Part shown: one piece after another, positions 7,683 through 16,348 of the stretch
Layout of the letters: every line of letters begins with the position of its first letter
Position numbering within the stretch: the first letter of the stretch is position 1
Origin: Candidatus Electrothrix scaldis
Lineage (GTDB): Bacteria > Desulfobacterota > Desulfobulbia > Desulfobulbales > Desulfobulbaceae
Direction: 5' to 3'
NCBI GenBank assembly: GCA_033584155.1
Contig: CP138355.1
Coordinates: forward strand, 4,987,501 to 5,051,500
Length of the DNA: 64,000 nt
Notes under the pieces: generated by a model
What the model saw: only the letters and a program-made list of their open reading frames with translations
Database searches by the model: none
Told to the model about the DNA's origin: nothing
Position numbers and translations under genes: made by a program

Positions 7683-8000
7683 TTAATAAAGAAACCTCGG
7701 GGAACAGAGGACAGATACGGATTCAGAAGAAAGATCCGGGTATTTCGAAGAAACCAAACGCGCACACTGTTCAACGGGCACCCGATCATAAGAAGATGAA
7801 GGGGAATTAAAATAATGAAAATATAACGTTGAAATATAGGGCGTATCAGTAATTTCAGAGCAAACCTTATCTGCTTGTTTCATAGTGGCTGAATAATGCT
7901 TCTGAACAAAAATGGAGCATTTGTAAAAAGGGTATTTATCGTCAAAACTGCACCCGTTGAGCAAAAGAGCTGCAAGGGGGAACAGGAGTAATCTTTTCAT
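7683..8000 (-). CDS. Predicted lipoprotein (105 aa), inovirus-encoded
   Basis: It has a basic N-terminus, a hydrophobic stretch and a lipobox LLNGC at residues 13-17, so it should be exported and lipidated. The mature part has four more cysteines and many aromatic residues. Lipoproteins in temperate phages often block superinfection at the surface, which is a reasonable but untested idea here. The stop is next to one copy of the leader repeat that precedes the following gene. Confidence 0.65.
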   Translation of the reverse strand: MKRLLLFPLAALLLNGCSFDDKYPFYKCSIFVQKHYSATMKQADKVCSEITDTPYISTLYFHYFNSPSSSYDRVPVEQCARLVSSKYPDLSSESVSVLCSPRFLY

Positions 8001-8049
8001 GAAGTATTCCTATCAGCTTAAAGTTCGTTATTTGTTCGTTCGGAGTGCG

Positions 8050-8391
8050 TTATATATCGTGGATACAATCAAAACCGGACGGTGTAAGAGCGACTGTGAA
8101 GGGAGTCAAGGTGATGAACCCTTCTTCCTTGAGAGCCACTAATGCATCGTTGAAAAACTTCTTTGTGCCGCAGCAGTAAAGGGAGCTTTCAAAAACCTCC
8201 ATACGGGAAACAAGGAGCCCGATTGCATCTTTGCTGTATCTGTTCGTGACAGCGGCAATATCAAAAAGAAGATTCCGGTTAACGAGTTTCTTTTCGACTC
8301 GATCATACGGAATATCCTTGGAATATTTTTTTGTAAGCGCATGGTGTGTCATGCCGTTGCCGGGAAAGCCTTCTGTAATCTGTAGAGCCAT
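8050..8391 (-). CDS. Probable winged-helix-like protein (113 aa), inovirus
   Basis: The start at 8391 (MALQITEGFPGN) has GGAGAAACGAAC directly upstream. An in-frame ATG at 8475 would translate the leader repeat and is unlikely. The C-terminal part (ALVALKEEGFITLTPFTVALTPSGFDCI) looks like the recognition helix and wing of a winged-helix fold. It could be a transcription or replication regulator. I could not find a dedicated replication initiator elsewhere in the phage. Confidence 0.55.
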   Translation of the reverse strand: MALQITEGFPGNGMTHHALTKKYSKDIPYDRVEKKLVNRNLLFDIAAVTNRYSKDAIGLLVSRMEVFESSLYCCGTKKFFNDALVALKEEGFITLTPFTVALTPSGFDCIHDI

Positions 8392-8441
8392 GTTCGTTTC
8401 TCCTGTCGTTATTCGTTCGTTGTTTGTGCGTTTTAAGTACG

Positions 8442-8615
8442 TTAGATGATTTGGGCCAAAAGAAAGAAAAGGCAAAAACTACCCAGAACCATTAAAAAAG
8501 AGGAAAAAGAGCCGGAAACCTCAATGTTAAATTCAATACTTCCGTTAGCAGCTGCAAGGACGGAAGAAACCAAAGCAAGAAGCCAGTAAATAATACGAAT
8601 ATCAAAGGAATCCAT
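8442..8615 (-). CDS. Small two-helix membrane protein (57 aa)
   Basis: The frame reads MDSFDIRIIYWLLALVSSVL..., with a second hydrophobic segment at the C-terminus (FLMVLGSFCLFFLLAQII). GACAGGAGAATTA lies directly before the ATG at 8615. It is the first convincing gene of the leftward phage operon. Function unknown. Confidence 0.6.
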   Translation of the reverse strand: MDSFDIRIIYWLLALVSSVLAAANGSIEFNIEVSGSFSSFLMVLGSFCLFFLLAQII

Positions 8616-8747
8616 TAATTCTCCTGTCGTTATTTGTTCGTTATTCGTTCGTTGTGTGTGCGTGTGAAGTGCGTTCGGTATCCCTCAACAACCAGTTGTA
8701 TTTTCTGATGTACTTCTGGTATGGTGGAGGTTTGCATGTAAAAAAAG

Positions 8748-8836
8748 CAGCATTCTGCAAATTTTTTTGCGTATATATTTTCTATAGCGCAAATAAATCT
8801 GCGAGTCAACGATAATTGCAGATTTTTCTGAATAAA
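8748..8836. promoter_or_regulatory. Divergent promoter/operator region of the phage
   Basis: The AT-rich gap between the leftward phage operon and the rightward repressor gene has an inverted repeat TTTGCG (8766-8771) / CGCAAA (8788-8793). It also has GCAG/CTGC around CATT (8750-8761). Such symmetric sites are where a CI-type repressor would be expected to bind. Promoter hexamers are not clear enough to assign. Confidence 0.45.
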
Positions 8837-9229
8837 ATGAACTTTTCTAACGTTTGGGAACGGATACAGAGAGAAGCGAAGATAAAAAATATAAGTCAAC
8901 TTGCTGAAATAGTTGGAAAAACACACCAAACTATTTCAGCAAAAAAAGCTCAAGGAAAAGAATTCCCCATAGAATGGGCTTACTTAGTCGCTAAAAAATA
9001 CAATCTTTCAACAGACTGGATTTTAACAGGAAAAGGAGACAAGCATGTTGAAGGAAAAATAGAGCCATCAAAAAAGATTATTATAAGGCTAGAAAAATGG
9101 CTTGAAAACCTAACCGCAAAAGACCCAAGAAAAGAAATTTGGTTTGAATGCGAAATAGAAAGGCATTTCCCAGAGTTTAAGGAGTGGGATGAACAGCAGA
9201 ATGAAAAGAAGGACCAAAAGGCAGCATAG
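8837..9229 (+). CDS. CI-type phage repressor, HTH
   Basis: From MNFSNVWERIQREA the first 65 residues form a helix-turn-helix (ISQLAEIVGKTHQTISAKKA). WAYLVAKKYNLSTDWILTGKGD follows, the signature of the bacteriophage CI repressor N-terminal family. No protease or LexA-like C-terminal domain is visible, and the rest is a charged helix. The gene is divergent from the inovirus operon, so it probably maintains the prophage state. I chose the internal ATG at 8837 because it begins the domain. An upstream ATG at 8816 would add 7 residues. Confidence 0.85.
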   Translation: MNFSNVWERIQREAKIKNISQLAEIVGKTHQTISAKKAQGKEFPIEWAYLVAKKYNLSTDWILTGKGDKHVEGKIEPSKKIIIRLEKWLENLTAKDPRKEIWFECEIERHFPEFKEWDEQQNEKKDQKAA

Positions 9230-9291
9230 GCAAGTGGCCGCCTTATCTCAGAAGAATCAAATAATAATTTTTCGGTGAATACATAACGCGA

Positions 9292-9897
9292 ATGAAAACA
9301 ATCACGGAAGTGGAAAAGGAGATAGCAATACTAGAGAAAGAAAGGAATAAAGGCGAAATAGGGGAATTGATGATAAGGAGTAGCTTAGCGGCATTCTGCG
9401 CAAGCTCAAAAGCTCATCTGTTGAACAATATTACCATAGGATATAGAGAAGGAACGACGCAGATTGACCATATATTGATAACAAAGAAGGGAATACTTGT
9501 TATCGAAACAAAGCACTATTCTGGATGGATTTTCGGAGAAGAACGAAAAAAAATCTGGACACAATGCCTCTACAAAAAGAAATACCCTTTTCAAAATCCA
9601 TTACGACAAAATTACGGACATATTGCAGCAGTAAGAAAGCAACTCGGATTTATCCCTGAAAACAAAATACAGGGTATTGTTGTCTTCACAAAAGACGCCG
9701 AGTTTAAGACCCCACAGCCAAACGGTGTTATCCTTTTCAAGGAGCTGTTCAATTATTTAATGAGAATGAACTTTGGAGTCATCAGCGATACCGAAATGTA
9801 CATGGCCATAGGGTACCTGGAATACAGAAGGTTTCAGCTGACTGAAGAGACAGACTTGGATCATCAGAAGCATATCGCTCAGAAATTTACGAGATAG
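9292..9897 (+). CDS. NERD-domain (nuclease-related) protein
   Basis: The 201-residue protein has a coiled N-terminus and then a NERD domain: KGEIGE near residue 20, TQIDHILITKKGILVIETKH around residues 55-75 and FQNPLRQNYGHI around 100-111. The D-x(9-13)-ExK core matches the restriction-endonuclease-like fold. NERD proteins are thought to cleave nucleic acid and are often found on mobile DNA. Next to a phage repressor and outside the structural operon, it looks like a cargo (moron) gene, perhaps defensive. The low-GC, Lys-rich composition agrees with transfer. Confidence 0.8.
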   Translation: MKTITEVEKEIAILEKERNKGEIGELMIRSSLAAFCASSKAHLLNNITIGYREGTTQIDHILITKKGILVIETKHYSGWIFGEERKKIWTQCLYKKKYPFQNPLRQNYGHIAAVRKQLGFIPENKIQGIVVFTKDAEFKTPQPNGVILFKELFNYLMRMNFGVISDTEMYMAIGYLEYRRFQLTEETDLDHQKHIAQKFTR

Positions 9898-9969
9898 AAG
9901 CAAACGAAATATCTCAGACGAATCAAATAACGAACTTTGGAAGAATTTTGAAAGCACCTAGAGAGAAAT

Positions 9970-10890
9970 ATGAACCGTCAATACGAGTCCCCAAAAGGGA
10001 GCTTTGTAGAAATTGCATCCCTCTTGCCCTGGTGGGCATGCCTCCTGTTCGCATTAGCTTCATGGGCAATCCTTCATCTCATCGCAGGTATTCAAGTTGA
10101 AGTAACACCCGGAGCCGAAGGGCTTTTTAAATTCGCCGGAAAACAGCTATGGATAACATTAGCAATGTTAGGGCAAATTGTACTTCCAGCTCTCTTTGTT
10201 ATTGCTGCAATAAGTTCAGCTATACAGAAAGCGCAGTCTCCTATAATTGCTGCCAGTGTGCTATTCTTGACAGGAGCCATCCTATTATCATTTCTAGTTT
10301 TCCATAAAAAGCCGGAAGAAAAATGGAAATGGACAGAAGAAAAACTATATGGAATGGATTGGGAACCATTCACATTTGATATATGGAAATCAGGAATGGA
10401 TATTGACGAAATAATATCCATCGCAAGGAGAGAAAATATATCAATAGGAAGAAAAACAGTCATAAATTTCAATAAAGACTTTATTGAGGCATATATCACT
10501 CCCTATAAAGATAAAGAAACTATCTATAATTACCAAACTGAGCTTCTTGGAAGCAAAGCAAAAGTATTCCTCTTTCTGACAGAAGAAGAAAAGAGGATAA
10601 TGAAAATTTCAATTGTCTGGGATCACGGAAAAGAACTATTTGAAACGGTAAGGAAAATAATTGAGGACAAGATACCGATAGCACAAAAAACAAAAAGAAA
10701 GACAATGACAACGAAAACAAAATATAAGATAACAAAAGGACTAGAAATAGAATACGAAATTATGGCAGGTGATAGACTAACAATGACATACAACGACCTA
10801 TATCTCATTCAGTCTAATGAGGAGTACAAAAGAAATACAAAAATGCAACAAAAAGAAAAGGCTAACCGAGAGGACAAAGGGAAATTTTAG
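9970..10890 (+). CDS. Membrane protein with three N-terminal helices and charged C-terminal domain
   Basis: The N-terminus (IASLLPWWACLLFALASWAILH) closely resembles the membrane module in front of some Mrr-type restriction endonucleases. Further hydrophobic segments lie around residues 55-80 and 95-112. The remaining 190 residues are Lys/Glu-rich, with no Mrr core (no visible D-x-ExK). So the anchor may carry a different effector. It is codirectional with the NERD gene and the repressor. Weak support for any function; possibly a defence cargo gene. Confidence 0.6.
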   Translation: MNRQYESPKGSFVEIASLLPWWACLLFALASWAILHLIAGIQVEVTPGAEGLFKFAGKQLWITLAMLGQIVLPALFVIAAISSAIQKAQSPIIAASVLFLTGAILLSFLVFHKKPEEKWKWTEEKLYGMDWEPFTFDIWKSGMDIDEIISIARRENISIGRKTVINFNKDFIEAYITPYKDKETIYNYQTELLGSKAKVFLFLTEEEKRIMKISIVWDHGKELFETVRKIIEDKIPIAQKTKRKTMTTKTKYKITKGLEIEYEIMAGDRLTMTYNDLYLIQSNEEYKRNTKMQQKEKANREDKGKF

Positions 10891-10903
10891 GAACTGCTGA
10901 AAT

Positions 10904-10937
10904 AAAAAACCGGGTCATGCGCTGAGCATGGACCCGG
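10904..10937 (-). terminator. Terminator of the traX-like gene
   Basis: A stem CCGGGTC..GACCCGG with an inner CATGC/GCATG pairing is followed on the minus strand by TTTTTTATTTC. It lies between two converging genes and can stop the leftward traX transcript. Two other minus-strand genes nearby end in nearly the same design. Confidence 0.8.
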
Positions 10938-10957
10938 AAAAATAAGATTAACTAGGG

Positions 10958-11626
10958 TTAGAATAACCTATTCATAGAAACATTTGAAGATAAAATAAAA
11001 ACGACCCACAAAAGCAATAAATGCGCCGGGTAAAATGCATAGTAGAAATACTTCATGCCAGGAAACCCGAAACGATCACGAAAGAAAAAAAGCGGTACGG
11101 CACACAGGGCGAATATCTGCATTGTGCCGAACTGATAAGAAATGAACGTCATCAGAACGAAAAACACAGCAGAAACAACAGCTCCGGTAAATTCTGTAAA
11201 GGTATCCCGGATAACATAAAAACCGATGACAGACATAATCCCGTAAAATCCGAAATCAAAATTAAATAGAAGATATATAGTTGAGACAAAGGCGTAAAAA
11301 ACAAAGAAGTGAAAATAAGATTTATTTTCAATAAAATGCACAATCAAGACAGAAAATGCGAAGGGAAACAGAATATTAAGAGTTAAGATATTATAGTCTA
11401 AAACCTGCATCAATAGGGAGAAAGGGAGCTGAGACAAAAAGGCGAAAAAGAACAATCTGTAAGCATACTGCTTCATATCGGAAGTATGCAAAAGCCCCGT
11501 TGCCACCTGATAAGCGAAAATAGGAAAAGCTAATCTACCAACGAAGCGAAGGAAGTGCATATCAGGGAAAAATACAAGCGCGGTATGGTCGATAAACATG
11601 AATATACAGGCAAGAATCTTAATCAT
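10958..11626 (-). CDS. TraX family membrane protein
   Basis: The 222-residue protein has about seven hydrophobic segments and TraX family hallmarks. These are IKILACIFMFIDHTALVFFP at the start, RFVGRLAFPIFAYQVATGL near residue 30 and FYYAFYPAHLLLLWV at the end. TraX of plasmid F acetylates the pilin N-terminus; chromosomal homologues are acyltransferase-like membrane proteins of unknown substrate. Here it is the last gene before the tRNA attachment site. It might modify phage coat protein or surface polymers to change phage adsorption, which is inference only. Confidence 0.85.
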   Translation of the reverse strand: MIKILACIFMFIDHTALVFFPDMHFLRFVGRLAFPIFAYQVATGLLHTSDMKQYAYRLFFFAFLSQLPFSLLMQVLDYNILTLNILFPFAFSVLIVHFIENKSYFHFFVFYAFVSTIYLLFNFDFGFYGIMSVIGFYVIRDTFTEFTGAVVSAVFFVLMTFISYQFGTMQIFALCAVPLFFFRDRFGFPGMKYFYYAFYPAHLLLLWVVFILSSNVSMNRLF

Positions 11627-11643
11627 GAGATTGCTCAGTGAAT

Positions 11644-11669
11644 GTTGGGTTGTTGGGTTCGCTGTTGGG
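11644..11669. repeat. GTTGGG direct repeats beside the attachment site
   Basis: Three GTTGGG copies lie at 11644, 11652 and 11664, and two more at 11847 and 11859. They flank the tRNA-Glu fragment on both sides. Repeated short sites around an attachment core are typical of recombinase arm-binding sites, but the copies on the chromosomal side could be chance. Confidence 0.35.
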
Positions 11670-11749
11670 TTTTTATTTCAGAGTTAGATGGTTTTGAACG
11701 AATTTAAAACACGCTACATAACGAAAAAACGGTTAAATAGCGCCCCTGC

Positions 11750-11798
11750 ACCGGCCTTTCACGCCGGCAACACCGGTTCAAATCCGGTTGGGGACGCC
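11750..11798 (+). tRNA. tRNA-Glu 3' fragment (attachment site)
   Basis: The segment holds a perfect anticodon arm (CCGGC CTTTCAC GCCGG, anticodon TTC) and a T-arm with CACCGGTTCAAATCCGG. It ends in the acceptor 3' strand GGGGACGCC. The D-arm and the 5' acceptor strand are absent: upstream bases do not pair with GGGGAC. So this is the 3' half of a tRNA-Glu gene. Displaced tRNA 3' ends mark one side of an integrated element, and the terminator right behind it suggests this is the original chromosomal end. Confidence 0.85.
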
Positions 11799-11807
11799 CT
11801 TTATATC

Positions 11808-11842
11808 AAGGACTTAGCATTCATTTGCTAAGTCCTTTTTTT
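11808..11842 (+). terminator. Terminator behind the tRNA-Glu fragment
   Basis: A 12-bp perfect stem AAGGACTTAGCA/TGCTAAGTCCTT with a short loop is followed by a T-run. It lies 10 bp after the tRNA 3' end, as expected for the native terminator of a tRNA gene. Confidence 0.9.
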
Positions 11843-12451
11843 ATTTGTTGGGCCGCTTGTTGGGCCTTTTATCCAGCCTGCTTTCCCCCTTAGTACAGCA
11901 AGCTCATATCCAAGCATAGATACCATATCTTCCAAAAGGCCTTATCCAACTAGCGCACACTCTCCCCAGAGCCCCACAGACTCAAATTCCTTTCGCCAAA
12001 AAATATCGACCTGTGCGGTTAGCCGTTTTTTAGTCTATGCAGCCAGTTTAAAATCAATATCCTTTTCCTCAAACCATTTTCTGTATTCATTATTGTGCGC
12101 AAGAGCAGTAATCGTGGCCAAGGCCACTGTTCCTTTGTTAGTCCAGCTCATTCCATTATGTTTTTGTCGTTCTGACACAATGAGATCATTCGCCTTCTCA
12201 CCGGCAGCACTTGAATTACAAAGTCCGAGTTCTTTTCGGGCAGCATAACAGGGAATATAAGGTCGGTTCCTTTCCAGATAGGCGATAAGTTTTTCTAATA
12301 ATTGACTGTTCTTTATATCCTGCTCTGGAATTTCACGCAAAAACTCAATTGCTTTATCGGTGAGACCGTACCAGAGCAAAGGTTTGATTTTATTGAGAAC
12401 TTCATTGCGTGGTTTCCGACCATTCATTGTTTGACTCAGCAACTCCCCACA

Positions 12452-14022
12452 GGGAGCATTCCCAAAAAGTAGGAATGTACTTTTTTTAACTGCTGATTTG
12501 TTTTTTGCAAGACATCAGGATCAATTCATGGAATTAACACAGCCCTGAATCACTCTTTCAAATTCAGGACAGCAAATCATGAAAAAGGGAACGTGTTCCG
12601 TCGAAGGAAATCTTGGTGTATTGGAAAATGAGATCTATGACAGTCAGCTTGAAATTAAATGGCTGATTAATGAGATATTTCATATCAACTGCCCTGCTTC
12701 CCTGCATAAAGCCGAACAACAGATAGTTAAAGCAACAAACAGGCTTGCTGCTCGTATCTTGGCATTGAAAATACAGGAAAGTCTGAAGAGAGATAAGATA
12801 CAGGACGAGGAAAGGAAAGTAGTACGCTCTATTCCTAAAAAAATGAAGAATCAGGGTGTACGGGGAGTTAACATATCGACTTCACTTGGTGTAACGATCA
12901 CAGTAGTGGCGAGCTACTTCAGTCGGGCGGTCAAAAAAGATAAGAGACGCAAAAAAAGAAACGGCATTTATCCGGGCTTGTTTCTCCTGGGTATACATGA
13001 TCGCCTGACTCCAAAACTTGCCTCTGAAGTCAGCTCAACAGCCGTCATTGTCGGCTCTTATGCTGAAGCCCGACAGGTTCTGGAGGGGAATGGAATATTC
13101 CTTGCTATCAATAAGATATGTAATACCTGCCGACGCTACGCTCAACGTGCGAAGCTGTCGGCCCGGACTGAAGGATACAACTTTTCCGAGACATTGTCCG
13201 GTTGCCGGGTTGTTGTTTCTGTGGACGGGGGACGTGTTCGGATACGAGAAAAGAAACGCGGTCCTAAAACCCAAAAGGGACGCTCGGGATATCACGGTGC
13301 ATGGCGAGAACCTAAGCTTTTGATTATTCATACGGTTAACGATCAAGGAAAAGTTGACAGGACCTTTGCGCCGTTTATAGATGCGAGTATGAAAGGGCCG
13401 GATGCTGTTTTTTCGCTCCTACGTTTTTATCTTGAAAAGATCAATGTGAGCTCGGCAGCGAAAGTGTTGTTTGTCGCCGACGGTGCCCGATGGATATGGA
13501 ATCGTGTCAGTAAGCTGTTCACGTCACTCGGCCTTGCCTCCAATCAGTGCCATGAACTTCTCGATTTTTATCATGCAGCTGAGCATCTAAACAAGGTGTC
13601 AGGATTGCAGAAAAAATTAAAACCGGCACAAAGGAAGCGATGGTTTGCGAAACATAGAGCCATGTTGAAAAACGGCAGAAGTCAGGAAGTAGTTGAGGCG
13701 ATAAAAGAGCTTTATCGCAGGAGTCGAAATAAAAAGCTCAAAACAGAGCGGGATTATTTTGTCCGCAACATGCATCGCATGCTTTATTCCGATGTCGCGG
13801 AAAAAAGTTTACCGATAGGGAGCGGGTCCGTCGAGAGCGCGATACGCAGAGTGGTTAATCTGCGCCTTAAGGGCGCTTCGCTGTTCTGGTTGCAGGAAAC
13901 AGCGGAGGCTATGTTGTATTTACGAGCGCACTATAAAGCTGGCCGATGGAACATGTTGAGAGAACATGTTTTTTCCCTAAAGGCCGCGAGTGTCATTTGA
14001 CCTACTTTTTGGGAATGCTCCC
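12452..14022 (+). mobile_element. IS-1: ISKra4-like element inside IS-A
   Basis: The 1571-bp element has a perfect 22-bp terminal inverted repeat beginning GGGAGCATTCCC. Its 9-bp target duplication CTCCCCACA lies at 12443-12451 and 14023-14031. It interrupts the C-terminal third of the IS-A transposase. Its own transposase is uninterrupted, so it may still be active. Confidence 0.92.
12579..14000 (+). CDS. IS-1 transposase (ISKra4-like, DDE)
   Basis: The 473-residue enzyme has the three acidic motifs in order: VVSVDGGRVRIR (about residue 215), VLFVADGARWIWN (about 300) and PIGSGSVESAIRRVV (about 420). LLDFYHAAEHL follows the second Asp, and RLKGASLFWLQETAEAML lies behind the Glu. This set matches ISKra4-type transposases. 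It fills most of the element between the inverted repeats and ends 22 bp before the right end. No frameshift is seen. Confidence 0.88.
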   Translation: MKKGTCSVEGNLGVLENEIYDSQLEIKWLINEIFHINCPASLHKAEQQIVKATNRLAARILALKIQESLKRDKIQDEERKVVRSIPKKMKNQGVRGVNISTSLGVTITVVASYFSRAVKKDKRRKKRNGIYPGLFLLGIHDRLTPKLASEVSSTAVIVGSYAEARQVLEGNGIFLAINKICNTCRRYAQRAKLSARTEGYNFSETLSGCRVVVSVDGGRVRIREKKRGPKTQKGRSGYHGAWREPKLLIIHTVNDQGKVDRTFAPFIDASMKGPDAVFSLLRFYLEKINVSSAAKVLFVADGARWIWNRVSKLFTSLGLASNQCHELLDFYHAAEHLNKVSGLQKKLKPAQRKRWFAKHRAMLKNGRSQEVVEAIKELYRRSRNKKLKTERDYFVRNMHRMLYSDVAEKSLPIGSGSVESAIRRVVNLRLKGASLFWLQETAEAMLYLRAHYKAGRWNMLREHVFSLKAASVI

Positions 14023-14532
14023 CTCCCCACACTTCTTACCAAGATGGTACCAGTCCAATATTATTCCCATATTTTTTTTCCAAGAGCAGGACTTCATGAT
14101 TGCTGTATTCAAGGCTGTATGGCCATCAGTAAAAAACTGGAATCGTTTCCCGGAAAGACCGTTAGCAAGCAAAAAAGACATTATAATGGGAAGTAGAGAG
14201 GTTGTGGACGCCCCATTTAAGACATATTTTGTCCCGTTGTGAGAAAGACGAGCGATTGTGTTATGTGCGTATTTCCGTTTATGCGTGGTTCTTTTTTGCC
14301 CCGGAATCCTGTTGTCTTCCTGTCTTTTTACATTAACATCATCGACCGCTATGTTGACTGTTTCAGAAGGATTCTCGTAGCCTATCGGATTGTCTATGTA
14401 ACCATCAGAGGCATGCTTCATATCCCGGTTGACACTTTTCCAGAAAGTTACTCATAACGTTGCGACAACCTGCTTGGTTTAGCTATGATGACGGCAGATA
14501 ATCTTCAGCCTAATTAAAACCAAGATCGCTTT

Positions 14533-16348
14533 ATGTTTCCTCTTACACCAGCAGTGCCCGCACTTGATCACACGAACAATATTTTCGGCAACAAATTTCT
14601 TCGCCGCCCTGATTTAACGACTTTTGATCGCCTTCAAATTGCTTAGGGTGCGGCTCTTTTAAATCAAAGTTATCGTCTTGAAAAAGTGTCAATACTTCAT
14701 TTCACTTTAACTGTTATTTGCCTAAACTGTTCCTGTTAATGCGGTGGTAATTATGGGGTCTATTTTTACCGGATTAAAAGTCGAGCAGTTCGAGCGAATA
14801 ACGCTCAATTTGAAATCTACAATTGATGTATTATTAGTTAGCTAGAATTGAATAAGAAGAGCCGCACCCAATTGCTTACGAGGCACTTTGCGCAAAGATT
14901 TTCGGGCATTGGGGTATGATATCCGCTTTAGCCAAATATCACAATATTTCCAGGACGTTTATTTATAACACCTTGGCGGTTTTTGAAGAAGTTGTTGAAC
15001 TTGCACTTGGAGAGCCCCCCCAACAGATTGAAATTGAGAACAAAAGAGAATATGTTGAGCTGATGATCGTGTTGCGACTTGAAGGTAAATGCAGCGTAGG
15101 AGCAATTTCGACAATAATGAAGCGTCTCAATCACCGTTTTTCCGGACAAGGCACTGTAAGTACGTATTTAAATCATATCGGCTCACTTGTCCCGTCTGGA
15201 CTCATGACTGAAGACAATGTACGGCTTGTCTTTTTGAGCGATGAGGTTTTTTCCGGCAACATCCCTATCTTAATCACTGTCGATCCAACCAGTTCCGCGA
15301 TTTTAAAAATCGAACTGGTCGATAAACGGCGTGCCGAAGAATGGAGCAGGCATTGGCTATGTCTTAAAAAAACGGATTTGAAGCAATTTATTATGTTACC
15401 GACGAAGGTTCCGGGCTCTGTTCGGCCCACGAGAATCTTTTTACAGGTGCCATGAGGCAGCCGGATACATTTCATGCTGTTGCCTATCGACTCGGAGGGC
15501 GTTTAGAGCGTCTTGAAGAATCAGCTTACAAAGCAATCGCTTATGAATATGATCGTAAAGAAAAAATCCTTTCTGCGAAATCGGAAGACGTTGTCAGCAA
15601 GCGAACCGGGAAGTATGAACAAGCGTGTGACAAGGCAGAAAAGGCTATGGAGCTTTATGACAGTTTCTCCTATCTCTATGGCTGTATTCTTAATGAGATG
15701 AAGCCTTTTCACCATAACGGGGAGTTAAGAAATCGTCATCAGGCAGAGGAGAATATTCAGGCGGCTCTTGAGATGATAACATCCCTTGGTCACGAAAAAA
15801 TTAACGATGCCGTTAACAAAATAAGGCGCATCATGCCGACCCTGCTCAATTATTTCGATGTCGCCCGCGAGATACGAGAAGGGCTTGATAAGCTGGCGAT
15901 TGACCAGAACGCCCTGTCATCGCTCTGTTTAGCATGGCAACATCATAAGGCTGTAATCAAATCAAAAAAGACGGACCGCCGTAAAAAATGCGCGGACAGA
16001 GAGCAAAGGTGTCTTGAATTTGCCGAAGGGTATCTTCAGGAAAAATTCGAGATTATCAAAGAGCGTGTATACAGCGAGTTGGATGCGATTGTGCAGAGTT
16101 CGGCTATGGTGGAGTGTATCAACTCCATTATTCGTCCGTACCTGAACACTTCACGGGGACAGGTCAATCAGAATATGCTCAACTTGATCGCTTTTTATCA
16201 TAATAACAGACGGTACCGTGCAGGAAAACGCGCTAATAAAACCCCGATGGAGATTCTGACAGGCAAAAAACAGGATAAGGACTGGACGGAGCTGCTGTTT
16301 GATTTGCTTGAGGAGAAAGATCCTCAATTTTTCTCAGCAGCAGCCTGA
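14533..16348 (+). pseudogene. IS-2 transposase, interrupted by MITE and -1 frameshift
   Basis: The start is the ATG at 14533 (MFPLTPAVPALDHTNNIFGN). The frame runs to 14645, is interrupted by the MITE and resumes at 14879 (IAYEALCAKIFGHWGM). At the A7 run 15366-15372 the frame must slip by -1 to read NGFEAIYYVTDEGSGL and reach MRQPDTFHAVAYRL. With that slip the total is 528 codons. The C-terminal part has a long coiled region and SSAMVECINSIIRPYLNTSRG, a plausible Glu-containing catalytic end. I do not know the IS family. The A7 slip could be mutation or programmed. Confidence 0.8.
14646..14869. mobile_element. MITE copy 1 (224 bp)
   Basis: It has a 13-bp terminal inverted repeat GGGTGCGGCTCTT and a 9-bp target duplication AATTGCTTA (14637-14645 and 14870-14878). 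No coding capacity. A second copy of exactly the same length lies at 29651-29874. It splits the IS-2 transposase after 37 codons. Confidence 0.92.

Larger units (their letters stand above)
7122..8675 (-). repeat. Dispersed AACGCAC leader motif between phage early genes
   Basis: The heptamer GTGCGTT (AACGCAC on the coding strand) lies at 7122, 7412, 7663, 7674, 8045, 8426 and 8669. Each copy comes just after a stop codon and before an A/C-rich run such as AACGAAC or AACGACAGGAGAA leading to the next ATG. The same design recurs in five or six intergenic gaps and not within genes. It could be a repeated translation or antitermination leader. Confidence 0.6.

Noticed and set aside
8630-8929. Minus-strand frame over the repressor start and leader repeat
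   Set aside because: It crosses the divergent promoter region and reads through the leader repeat; no ribosome-binding site.
11700-11798. A complete tRNA-Glu gene
   Set aside because: The 5' acceptor strand and D-arm are missing; only the anticodon and T arms with the 3' end are present.
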